A DNA stretch of 35,587 bases from Trueperaceae bacterium (GTDB lineage Bacteria; Deinococcota; Deinococci; Deinococcales; Trueperaceae), in NCBI GenBank assembly GCA_011389865.1, contig JAABTL010000027.1, positions 1-35,587 on the forward strand. The letters are read 5' to 3'. Below, piece after piece: positions 1 to 7,236 of this stretch. Numbering within the stretch: the stretch's first letter is position 1; each line of letters starts with the position of its first letter. The notes below the pieces were generated by a model, which was given only the letters and a program-made list of their open reading frames with translations, searched no databases and was not told the DNA's origin. Position numbers and translations under genes: made by a program.

Positions 1-2
1 TC

Positions 3-1625
3 ATCCTCCTGCACGTCGGCTTCCGGCTCGTCGGCGAGGGGTTCCTGCTCGCGTCCGAGGGCCACGCCGACGCCTGGCAGCCGGTCGCGAGCGCGCTGGC
101 CGCCCTCATCGGGCCGGGCGAGGGGCGCATCGTCGGCTGGCACGTCGGCTGGTGGGGCGCGCTCGGCCTGATCCTGGCGTTCCTGCCGTACTTCCCGCGG
201 AGCAAGCACCTGCACCTGTTCACCGCGCCGCTCAACCTGGCGCTCGACCGCCGCACCGCCGCCGGCACGCGCGTCCCCTACGGCGTCCTCGAGCCCATCG
301 ACCTCGAGGACGAGGACGCCGAGCGCTTCGGCGTCAGCCACCTCGAGCACCTGCGGGTGCCGCAGCTGCTCGACCCGTACGCCTGCATCCAGTGCCACCG
401 CTGCAGCGAGGTGTGCCCCGCCAACCAGACCGGCAAGGCGCTCAGCCCCTCGGCGCTGGAGATCAACAAGCGCTACGAGCTCGTCCTCAACGCGCCGGCG
501 TTCGCCGCCGGCGAGCCGAGCCCGCGGCCGCTGCTCGACTTCGCCATCTCGCCGGAGGCCGTGTGGGCGTGCACCACCTGCGGCGCCTGCATGGACGTCT
601 GCCCGGTCGGCTGCGAGCCGATGATCGACGTCGTCGACCTGCGCCGCTACCAGGTGATGACCGAGGGCGAGTTCCCCACCGAGTTGCAGGTCGCGTTCCG
701 CGGGATGGAGCGCAACGGCAACCCCTGGGGCCTCGCGGCCGACGCCCGCATGGGCTGGGCCGACGGGCTCGATGCCGTCGTCCCGACGGTCGATGAGAAC
801 CCCGACTTCGAGGTGCTCTTCTGGGTCGGCTGCGCCGGCAGCTACGACCCGAGCGCGCAGGCGACGACGCGCGCGATGGCGCGCCTGCTCGAGCGGGCGG
901 GCGTGAACTACGCCGTGCTCGGCAAGGGCGAGCGCTGCACCGGCGACCCGGCCCGGCGTGCGGGCAACGAGTACCTCTACTACCAGCTGGCGAGCGAGAA
1001 CGTGCTGGTCCTCAACGAGGCGCTCGCCGGCCACGCGGTCGACGCCACCAAGCGCAAGCAGGTCGTCACCGCCTGCCCGCACTGCTTCCACACGCTGTTC
1101 GCCGAGTACCCGCAGCTCGGCGGCGACTACGAGGTCGTGCACCACAGCGACTTCCTCGCGATGCTGGTGCGCGAGGGGCGGCTGCCGCCCGTCGCCGCGG
1201 CCGCGGCGGGCGGCCCCAGCGTCACCTTCCACGACCCCTGCTACACCGGACGCCACCACGGGATCGTGGACGCGCCGCGCGCGGTGGTGGCCGCGTCTGG
1301 CGCGACGCTGCAGGAGATGCCGCGCCACGGGACCGGCAGCTTCTGCTGCGGCGCCGGCGGGGCGCAGTTCTGGAAGGAGGAGGAGGAAGGCGACGCCCGC
1401 GTCGCCGACGTGCGCTACGCGGAGGCCGTCGACACCGGCGCCGAGGTCGTGGTCACCGGCTGCCCCTTCTGCCGCTCGATGCTCGGCTCGGCCACGGGCG
1501 CGCAGGCGGCGAACGCAGCGCCGGTGCGCGACGTCGCCGTGCTCCTCGCCGACGGGATCGACCGCGCGCAGGCGCGGATCGATGCCGCCGTGCCGAGTTC
1601 CGCCGGGACGGCCGGCGGCGACTGA
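3..1625 (+). CDS. membrane-anchored Fe-S oxidoreductase (CCG-domain, HdrD/GlpC-like), 5' truncated by window edge
   Basis: The reading frame is open from base 3, so the true start lies outside the window. The first ~110 residues contain hydrophobic segments with histidines (near 'HVGFR' and 'KHLHLFTAPLN'), which resembles the NarI-like cytochrome b anchor of membrane Fe-S oxidoreductases. Two ferredoxin-type [4Fe-4S] motifs follow: CIQCHRCSEVCP from base 384 and CTTCGACMDVCP from base 570. The C-terminal half carries two cysteine-rich CCG-type modules, with 'CPHCFHTLF', 'FCCGAGGAQFW' and 'GCPFCRSML' visible. This is the architecture of heterodisulfide-reductase/GlpC/LutA-like proteins that pass electrons between a quinone pool and soluble partners. 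The physiological donor cannot be named from this fragment. The 3' end, including the stop codon, lies in a tandem repeat. The family call is firm; the function is general. Confidence 0.85.
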   Translation: MLLHVGFRLVGEGFLLASEGHADAWQPVASALAALIGPGEGRIVGWHVGWWGALGLILAFLPYFPRSKHLHLFTAPLNLALDRRTAAGTRVPYGVLEPIDLEDEDAERFGVSHLEHLRVPQLLDPYACIQCHRCSEVCPANQTGKALSPSALEINKRYELVLNAPAFAAGEPSPRPLLDFAISPEAVWACTTCGACMDVCPVGCEPMIDVVDLRRYQVMTEGEFPTELQVAFRGMERNGNPWGLAADARMGWADGLDAVVPTVDENPDFEVLFWVGCAGSYDPSAQATTRAMARLLERAGVNYAVLGKGERCTGDPARRAGNEYLYYQLASENVLVLNEALAGHAVDATKRKQVVTACPHCFHTLFAEYPQLGGDYEVVHHSDFLAMLVREGRLPPVAAAAAGGPSVTFHDPCYTGRHHGIVDAPRAVVAASGATLQEMPRHGTGSFCCGAGGAQFWKEEEEGDARVADVRYAEAVDTGAEVVVTGCPFCRSMLGSATGAQAANAAPVRDVAVLLADGIDRAQARIDAAVPSSAGTAGGD

Positions 1626-1709
1626 CGCGGGCGCGTCGACGAGGCCGGCGGCGACTGACGCGGGCGCGTCGACGAGGCCGGCGGCGACTGACGCGAGCGC
1701 GTCGAGGAG
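1611..1709. repeat. 33-bp tandem repeat, three copies, spanning a stop codon
   Basis: Three consecutive 33-bp units (1611-1643, 1644-1676, 1677-1709). Copies 1 and 2 are identical and copy 3 differs at two bases. Copy 1 holds the last codons (AGGD) and TGA of the Fe-S oxidoreductase. Because 33 is a multiple of three, TGA recurs in the same frame at 1656 and 1689. Confidence 0.9.
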
Positions 1710-1766
1710 GCGGGCGCCGGACGCCGGGTGCGAACCTTTACATCGCCGCCCACGGGTCGCCGGCGC

Positions 1767-1772
1767 TAGGAT
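1767..1772 (+). promoter_or_regulatory. putative -10 element of the HD-GYP gene
   Basis: TAGGAT fits the TANNNT -10 pattern seen before many genes here. No convincing -35 box lies 16-18 bp upstream. The predicted leader is about 40 nt and includes a Shine-Dalgarno-like GGTGGAGG near 1807 before the TTG start. Confidence 0.4.
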
Positions 1773-1820
1773 GCGGCCCCGGCGCGAGATCGGTTCGGCG
1801 CGTCGGGTGGAGGCATCGGC

Positions 1821-3680
1821 TTGGCTACGCCCGCGCCGGCCAAGGTGGCCGTCGACCCCGTGTTCCACGCGCACCCGCAGCCCCTGCTGCTGGTGAAGCC
1901 GGCGGACTGGACCGTCGTCGAGGCCAACGAGGCCGCGAAGCGGCTCTACGGCATCGCCCCCGATGCCCTCCAGCGACTGACCCTGCCCGAGCTGTGGGGC
2001 CCCGCGAACCCGCCCGACCCGAGCGAGTTGGCTTCCCGGATCGACGCGGAGGTCGACGAGGGGCACCTCGAGACGCACCTGGGCCGGGACGGCCGGGCAC
2101 TGCAGGTGCAGGTCACGCTGCGCAGCCTGGGTGCGCGCGTCCTGGTCAGCGTCGTCGACCAGACGTCGCGCCGGCGCTCCGAGGAGGAGGCCCGCCGTAG
2201 CGAGCGCGTCTACCGGGCGCTCATCGAGAACTCCTTCGACGGCGTCGCCCTGCTGGGTCCCGACATGGCGCTGCGGGCGGTGGGCGAGGTCGCCGCGCGG
2301 GCCCTCGGGGTGGAGCCGCTGGCCGAGGCGGACGCGGCGCCGCGCGAGCTGATCCACCCGGCCGACCGGCAGGTGTTCGCCGAGGCGGTCGCGCGGCTCA
2401 CGGGCCGGCCCAACGAGCGCGAGACGGTGACGTACCGCACGCGCGACGCGCAGGGTCGCTGGCACTGGCTCGAGGGGACGCTGACGAACCTCGCCGACGA
2501 CCCCGACATCGGGGCGCACGTCCTGCACTTCCACGACGTCACCGGCCGCGTCCGCGCGGCGGAGGAGGTCGCGCACCTCAACGCCCAGCTCGAGCGCCGG
2601 CTGCAGCACTTGCAGGCGCTGCGGCGCATCGACATGGCGATCACCAACGCGATCGACGTCGGGCTGGCGCTCGACATCTTCCTGGAGCAGGTCCAGGCGG
2701 ACCTCGGGGTCGAGGCCGCCGGCGTGCTGCTCTACGAGTCGCACGGGCAGACCCTGAAGCCGGCCGCCGGGCGCGGCTTCGGCGTGCCGATCGCGGAGGA
2801 CGAGCTGCGCCTGGGCGACGGCCTGGCCGGCTACGCGGCGCTCGAGCAGCGCACCGTGCACGTCCCCGACATGCGCGCCGACGGTCGCCTCGGGGCGAGC
2901 GTCGAGGCGGCGGCCCAGGCGGGCTTCGTGTCGTACTGGGCCGTGCCGATGCTCACCAAGGGCCAGTTGCAGGGCGTGATCGAGCTGTACACCCGCGCGC
3001 CGCTGGTGCCGGACGCCGAGTGGTTCGAGTTCCTCGAGACCTTCGCCGACCAGGGGGCGATCGCGGTCGAGAGCGCGCAGCTGTTCCGCTCCCTGGAGCG
3101 CTCCAACATCGAGCTGCAGCTCGCCTACGACCGCACCATCGAGGGTTGGGCCTACGCCCTCGACCTCAAGGACGAGGAGACCGCCGGCCACTCGAAGCGC
3201 GTCACGCGCCTCACGGTGCGCATGGCGCAGCGCATCGGGATGGACGCGAAGGAGATCGTGCACGTGCAGCGCGGCGCGCTGCTGCACGACATCGGCAAGA
3301 TGGGGATCCCCGACTCGATCCTGCTGAAGCGCGGCGCACTGACGCCGGAGGAGCGGCAGGAGATCGAGCGGCACCCGGTCTACGCCTACGAGCTGCTGTC
3401 GCCGATCGAGTTCCTGCGTCCCGCCATCGACATCCCCTACTGCCACCACGAGAAGTGGGACGGCAGCGGTTACCCGAGGGGCCTGGTCGGCGAGCAGATC
3501 CCGGTCCCCGCCCGCATCTTCGCCATCGTCGACGTGTTCGACGCGCTCACCAGCGACCGCCCGTACCGCGCCGCCTGGGACCGCGAGCGCACGCTGACGC
3601 ACATCGCCGAGCAGAGCGGCAGCCACTTCGATCCCGCCCTGGTCGACGCGTTCATGGAGATGATCCGCTCGGACGAGTGA
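1821..3680 (+). CDS. PAS-PAS-GAF-HD-GYP cyclic-di-GMP phosphodiesterase
   Basis: A 619-residue soluble protein. Two PAS-like sensor modules (about residues 10-115 and 130-245) are followed by a short coiled linker, a GAF domain (about 265-420) and a C-terminal HD-GYP domain (about 430-615). The HD signature HDIGK begins at His489, and HHEKWDGSGYP runs from 542 to 552, so metal-binding and GYP residues are intact. HD-GYP proteins hydrolyse cyclic di-GMP; here activity is probably gated by PAS/GAF ligands (redox, light or small molecules), but no cofactor can be assigned. The TTG start is chosen because GGTGGAGG lies about 8 nt upstream and the PAS domain starts soon after. No transmembrane segment is visible. 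No GGDEF partner lies in the window. Confidence 0.9.
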   Translation: MATPAPAKVAVDPVFHAHPQPLLLVKPADWTVVEANEAAKRLYGIAPDALQRLTLPELWGPANPPDPSELASRIDAEVDEGHLETHLGRDGRALQVQVTLRSLGARVLVSVVDQTSRRRSEEEARRSERVYRALIENSFDGVALLGPDMALRAVGEVAARALGVEPLAEADAAPRELIHPADRQVFAEAVARLTGRPNERETVTYRTRDAQGRWHWLEGTLTNLADDPDIGAHVLHFHDVTGRVRAAEEVAHLNAQLERRLQHLQALRRIDMAITNAIDVGLALDIFLEQVQADLGVEAAGVLLYESHGQTLKPAAGRGFGVPIAEDELRLGDGLAGYAALEQRTVHVPDMRADGRLGASVEAAAQAGFVSYWAVPMLTKGQLQGVIELYTRAPLVPDAEWFEFLETFADQGAIAVESAQLFRSLERSNIELQLAYDRTIEGWAYALDLKDEETAGHSKRVTRLTVRMAQRIGMDAKEIVHVQRGALLHDIGKMGIPDSILLKRGALTPEERQEIERHPVYAYELLSPIEFLRPAIDIPYCHHEKWDGSGYPRGLVGEQIPVPARIFAIVDVFDALTSDRPYRAAWDRERTLTHIAEQSGSHFDPALVDAFMEMIRSDE

Positions 3681-3724
3681 TCGTGGCGCGGCCCGCCGTG
3701 ACCGCGGATCCGCGACGGCGGTGC

Positions 3725-3730
3725 TACCGT
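3725..3730 (+). promoter_or_regulatory. -10 element for leaderless SCO1 mRNA
   Basis: TACCGT is followed by exactly 7 nt and then GTG at 3738. A transcript starting about 7 nt after the -10 would begin at the start codon, so this decides the start over the GTG at 3729, which lies inside the -10 box. Confidence 0.55.
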
Positions 3731-3737
3731 GGCGTCC

Positions 3738-4334
3738 GTGCCGCGCACCCTCCGCTTCGCTACCCTCGCCGTCCTGCTCGTCCTCGCCGGCGCCGGCGCG
3801 TACCTGCTCGGCACGCGCCTGGCCCCCGCGCCCGAGCTGGCCGGGACCGCGCTGCAGAACCCTCCGGCGGTCGGCGACGCGGTCCTGCTCGACCCGAGCG
3901 GCCGCGAGGTCACGCTGCTCGAGGCTGCGGACGGCGCGCGCGTCACGCTGGTCTTCTTCGGCTTCACCCGCTGCCCCGACGTCTGCCCGATCACGCTGGC
4001 GCGGCTCGCGAAGGTCTACCGCGACCTCGGCGAGCCCGACGACGTGCAGGTGGTGATGATCACCGTCGACCCGGAGCACGACACCCCGGACGTCGTCGGG
4101 CCCTACGCCGCCGCGTTCCACCCCTCCTTCGTCGGTCTCTCCGGCAGCAACGCGCAGGTGGCGGTCGCCGCGCGCTCGTTCTACGTCGGCTATGCGGACG
4201 TCGGCGGCGGCCAGTTCACCCACACCGAGGTGGTCGCGGTCGTCGACCGCGACGGCCGCCTGCGCTACGTGTACGGCAACGACAAGGTGCCTCGGCTCGA
4301 GGTCGACCTCGAGCGCCTGCGGCGCGTGCTGTAG
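3738..4334 (+). CDS. SCO1/SenC family copper chaperone for cytochrome c oxidase
   Basis: A 198-residue membrane-anchored thioredoxin-fold protein. An N-terminal hydrophobic segment (about residues 8-26) anchors or exports it. The copper-binding CPDVCP motif has Cys79 and Cys83, and the conserved distal histidine is His162 (in QFTHTE). All three ligands of the family are present. SCO proteins deliver copper, or a reducing thiol pair, to the CuA site of the terminal oxidase on the outer face of the membrane. No oxidase genes lie in the window. It is convergent with the Crp-type gene and separated from it by a strong palindrome. An upstream in-frame GTG (3729) would add three residues but overlaps the -10 box. 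Confidence 0.92.
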   Translation: MPRTLRFATLAVLLVLAGAGAYLLGTRLAPAPELAGTALQNPPAVGDAVLLDPSGREVTLLEAADGARVTLVFFGFTRCPDVCPITLARLAKVYRDLGEPDDVQVVMITVDPEHDTPDVVGPYAAAFHPSFVGLSGSNAQVAVAARSFYVGYADVGGGQFTHTEVVAVVDRDGRLRYVYGNDKVPRLEVDLERLRRVL

Positions 4335-4364
4335 GGTCGGACGCCGGCGCCGCGTCGGCTCCCG

Positions 4365-4386
4365 CCGCGGCGGCGCGCCGCCGCGG
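4365..4386. terminator. perfect GC palindrome between convergent SCO1 and crp-type genes
   Basis: Eleven bases are followed directly by their exact reverse complement, in the gap between two convergent stop codons. There is no T-tract on either side, so intrinsic termination is uncertain, but the placement suits a bidirectional terminator. Confidence 0.5.
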
Positions 4387-4393
4387 GCGGACC

Positions 4394-5050
4394 TCAGTTC
4401 AGCAGCGGGCCGTGGGCCGCGTCGCGCAGGCGGGCCGGGTCGAACAGGTAGCGTCCGCGGGTGCCCTCGAGCAGCCCGCGCTGGCGCAGCTCGGAGAGCG
4501 TGAGCGTGGTCGTCTCGCGGGCGGCGCCGACGAGGGCCGCCAGGTGCTCGTGGGTGAGCGGCAGGGTGAGGCGGACGCGGCCGTCGTCGCCGCGCTGGCC
4601 GAAGCGCTCGCCCAGGCGGACCAGCGTGCGCGCCAACCGAGCGGCGACCGGCAGGTCGACCTCCTCGAGCGCGTGCCGCAGCTGCACGAGGTAGGCGTCC
4701 GCGGCACGGGCGAGCGCGATCGCGTGCTCGGGCCGGCCGGGGTCGATGGCACGCGTGACGACGGCGGCCGAGAGGGCCTCGGCCGTATCGCCGTACGTCT
4801 CGGCGCTGGGCGTGAGGGCGCCGACGAGGTCGCCGGGACCCGCGACGGCCACGATCCGCTCGCGACCGGACGGCAGCGTCAACGACAGCTTGACCAGGCC
4901 GGCCTCGATCGCGAAGGACGCCGCGACTGGCTCGCCCACGCGGTAGAGCGAATCACCGCGGCCCAGCGTCCGCGCCGGCGACGGCGCGAACCAGGTCGGC
5001 GGCGCCGCGTGGTTCGCGGGCAGGAGCGCGCGGGAGGCGTCGTGCGGCAT
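4394..5050 (-). CDS. Crp/Fnr family transcriptional regulator
   Basis: A 218-residue protein with an N-terminal cyclic-nucleotide-binding-like beta barrel (about residues 25-120), a dimerisation helix (about 120-150) and a C-terminal winged helix-turn-helix (about 165-215, with THEHLAALVGAARETTT as the recognition region). The phosphate-binding cassette region reads GRERIVAVAGPGDLVGAL, which is degenerate relative to E. coli CRP, so cAMP binding is not assured. There are no cysteines to hold an Fnr-type cluster. The ATG at 5050 is chosen because TATGAT lies 6 nt upstream, giving a leaderless mRNA; the frame extends 24 codons further but runs into the divergent gene's promoter. The target is unknown. 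The divergent Wzz-like gene is an obvious candidate. Confidence 0.85.
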   Translation of the reverse strand: MPHDASRALLPANHAAPPTWFAPSPARTLGRGDSLYRVGEPVAASFAIEAGLVKLSLTLPSGRERIVAVAGPGDLVGALTPSAETYGDTAEALSAAVVTRAIDPGRPEHAIALARAADAYLVQLRHALEEVDLPVAARLARTLVRLGERFGQRGDDGRVRLTLPLTHEHLAALVGAARETTTLTLSELRQRGLLEGTRGRYLFDPARLRDAAHGPLLN

Positions 5051-5056
5051 GGTTGC

Positions 5057-5062
5057 ATCATA
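5057..5062 (-). promoter_or_regulatory. -10 element for leaderless crp-type mRNA
   Basis: On the minus strand TATGAT, one mismatch from TATAAT, is followed by 6 nt and the ATG at 5050. It faces the plus-strand -10 at 5096, so the two divergent genes share a control region of under 60 bp. Confidence 0.6.
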
Positions 5063-5095
5063 CGGGGGTGGCGGCGCGCGCGCGGTGACGGGGGG

Positions 5096-5101
5096 TAGCA
5101 T
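5096..5101 (+). promoter_or_regulatory. -10 element for leaderless Wzz-like mRNA
   Basis: TAGCAT is followed by exactly 7 nt and the ATG at 5109. This fixes the start of the downstream gene. Confidence 0.6.
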
Positions 5102-5108
5102 GGCGGGC

Positions 5109-6314
5109 ATGAGTGACGCCACGCCCGCCCGAGCCCCGAGCCCGGCGCCGCCCTCCGACGAGATCTCGCTGCGCGAGCTCTACCTGGTGCTCAAGCGGCG
5201 CGCGCCGTGGATCGTGGCGGCGGCGGCGGTCGCCGCGATCGCCGTCGGCCTGTTCCTCAACTCGCGCGCGCCGAGCTACGTGGCGGAGGCCACGGCGGTG
5301 GTGGCCCGGGCCCCGATCGAGGTCGACCTCGGCACCTCCCTGCGGTTCCGCCCGGAGGTCAACCTGACCTTCGACACCTACCAGACGCTCGCCTTCTCAC
5401 GCGGCGTGCTGGAGGAGCTCGCGCTCGAGCGGTCGGTCGGGGTCGCCGAGCTCCGGCGCGCCCTGACCCTGGAGCGCGTCACCGGGGCGGCGAACCAGTC
5501 CACGAGCTTCCTGGCGGTGGCGCACCAGGTGGCCGACCGCGACCCCCAGCGGGCCGCGCGGCTGGCGAACCTGTGGGCCGAGGCGACCGTCCGGCGTGCG
5601 CGCGACCTGCTGCTGGAGAACCTCGACGCCGTGGAGGTCATCACGGGCGAGGGGCTGGACGCGGCCCGTGAGGCGCTGCTGGAGGCAGAGAGCGCCTTCC
5701 AGGACTACACGGCCGAGGTGGCCATCGAGGCGCTGCGCGCGCGGTCCGTCGCGCTCCTGGAGGCCGAGAGCGAGACCATCGTCGGCCAGCGCGACGCGCG
5801 CCTGTCGCTGACGCAGCTGCGCTCCGAGCTGGAGGTCCTGCAGGCGCAGCGCCGCAGCGACGGCGATGGCGGCCTGCCCGTCGTCTTGACGGGCGCGCCC
5901 GAGGTCACGTTGACGCTGGACGGCGCGATCGCCTCCGTGCAGGCGAGCGTCGCCGGGCTCGAGGCACGCCTCGCGGCCTGGAGCGACGAGGCCGAGCGCA
6001 TCACCGCCGAGCGCAGCGCGGTCGCCCGGGAGCTCGCGAACGCGAGCGTGCGCCTCAGCCAGCTGCAGCGCGCGGTCGACGACCAGGCGCGCCAGGTCGA
6101 CGCGCTGGCGACCGTCGAACCCGGCGTGGCGTACGTCGCGCAGGTCGCGCCGTCGGGCGCGAGGGTGCTCAGCGCCGCGCTGGTGCCCACCGAGGCCGAG
6201 TCGCGTCGCGTGCTGCTGATCGCGCTGCTGGCCGCGGTGGTCGTCGGCTTCGCCGGCGTGGTCGTCGCGCTGCTGGCCGAGGCCGTGCGCGACCCGCGGG
6301 TGAACGGCGCCTAG
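5109..6314 (+). CDS. Wzz-like polysaccharide chain-length determinant / co-polymerase
   Basis: A 401-residue protein with the Wzz topology: one transmembrane helix near the N-terminus (about residues 33-51), a long extracytoplasmic region rich in heptad-like Ala/Leu/Glu/Arg sequence predicting coiled coil (about 150-340), and a second transmembrane helix near the C-terminus (about 370-395). The sequence before TM1 (EISLRELYLVLKRRAPW) resembles the start of the Wzz domain. Such proteins set the length of exported O-antigen, capsule or exopolysaccharide. No cytoplasmic tyrosine-kinase domain is fused. It diverges from the Crp-type gene, and the metallophosphoesterase follows after 7 nt. No polymerase or flippase is nearby, so the polysaccharide is unknown. 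Confidence 0.75.
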   Translation: MSDATPARAPSPAPPSDEISLRELYLVLKRRAPWIVAAAAVAAIAVGLFLNSRAPSYVAEATAVVARAPIEVDLGTSLRFRPEVNLTFDTYQTLAFSRGVLEELALERSVGVAELRRALTLERVTGAANQSTSFLAVAHQVADRDPQRAARLANLWAEATVRRARDLLLENLDAVEVITGEGLDAAREALLEAESAFQDYTAEVAIEALRARSVALLEAESETIVGQRDARLSLTQLRSELEVLQAQRRSDGDGGLPVVLTGAPEVTLTLDGAIASVQASVAGLEARLAAWSDEAERITAERSAVARELANASVRLSQLQRAVDDQARQVDALATVEPGVAYVAQVAPSGARVLSAALVPTEAESRRVLLIALLAAVVVGFAGVVVALLAEAVRDPRVNGA

Positions 6315-6321
6315 GCCCACG

Positions 6322-7164
6322 TTGCGCCTCGCCCTCCTGGCCGACGTCCACGGCAACCTGCCCGCCTTCGAGGCGGCGCTGGAGGCCGCCAGGCGCGAGT
6401 CCCCCGACCTGCTGGTGGTCGCCGGCGACGTCGTCAACGGGGGCCCGGACTCGGGCGCCTGCTGGCAGCTGGCGCGGGCCGAGGCGGGCCTGCTGCTGCG
6501 CGGCAACCACGAGCGCTACGCCATCGACCTCGGCACGCCCGCCGGCGATCCCGTCTGGCTCGGGCCCCGCTTCCGGCCGCTCGCCTGGACGGTGGCCGAA
6601 CTCGCGGGCCTGCTCGACGACGTGCGCGGGGCGCCGATCGAGGCGCGCGTCGACGACGCCGTCTACGTCATGCACGCCGCCCCGGGCGACGACCACGCGG
6701 GCGTCTTCCCGTGGACGCCCGACGACGAGCTCGCGCAGCTCTTCGCGGGGGTCGACGCCGAACTGCTGCTGCGCGCCCACAACCACCTGCCGTTCCACCG
6801 CACCCTGGAGGACGGTCGCCTGCTGGTGAGCGCTGGTGCGGTCGGCCTGGCGCTGGCGGGGCGGCCCGAGGCCCAGTGGGCGCTCCTCACGCGTGAGCCC
6901 CGCGGCTGGCGCGTCGAGCACCGCAGTACCCCGTACGACGTCGCCGCGGCCCTGCGGCGCTTCGACGAGAGCGGCTACCTCGACGCGGCGGGGCCCGTCG
7001 GCGCCCTGTTCCGCCGCGAGGTGGCGACCGGGTCGCACCAGCTGGTGCCGTTCATGCGCTTCGAGCGGGCGTGGCGCGCCGCGAACGGCGGCGCGGTCGA
7101 CGGTCGCGACGGGGACGCCGCGCTCGAGGCGGCGCTCGCCGAGTTCCTGCGCCCGCGGCCGTAG
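6322..7164 (+). CDS. calcineurin-like metallophosphoesterase
   Basis: A 280-residue cytoplasmic protein with the metal-binding motifs of the calcineurin superfamily in order: D8-x-H10, GD (Asp36) followed by Asn/Gly, GNHE at 61-64, a histidine in HAAPGDD, and the distal His pair in AHNHLPF. This is close to the YfcE/MJ0936-type phosphodiesterase group. The substrate cannot be inferred. A TTG start lies 7 nt after the previous stop, so it is probably co-transcribed with the Wzz-like gene; the Shine-Dalgarno is weak and translation may depend on coupling. It converges on pyrC. Confidence 0.85.
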   Translation: MRLALLADVHGNLPAFEAALEAARRESPDLLVVAGDVVNGGPDSGACWQLARAEAGLLLRGNHERYAIDLGTPAGDPVWLGPRFRPLAWTVAELAGLLDDVRGAPIEARVDDAVYVMHAAPGDDHAGVFPWTPDDELAQLFAGVDAELLLRAHNHLPFHRTLEDGRLLVSAGAVGLALAGRPEAQWALLTREPRGWRVEHRSTPYDVAAALRRFDESGYLDAAGPVGALFRREVATGSHQLVPFMRFERAWRAANGGAVDGRDGDAALEAALAEFLRPRP

Positions 7165-7216
7165 GGCGCGGACCTACGCCGGTAGGCGCGACCGCGACGC
7201 TCTCCATGCGCGGACC

Positions 7217-7236
7217 CGCACGCCGTTAGGCGTGCG
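7217..7236. terminator. stem-loop containing the pyrC stop codon
   Basis: An 8-bp perfect stem (CGCACGCC / GGCGTGCG) with the 4-nt loop GTTA, in which the pyrC TAA stop (7226-7228, minus strand) sits. It lies between the convergent phosphoesterase and pyrC. There is no T-tract. Confidence 0.45.

Noticed and set aside
1611-1709. Possible CRISPR array
   Set aside because: The 33-bp units are directly adjacent with no variable spacers.
1737-1742. TTTACA as the -35 box of the HD-GYP gene
   Set aside because: It lies 24 bp from the TAGGAT -10 candidate, too far for a sigma-70 type promoter. Other promoters here also lack a -35.
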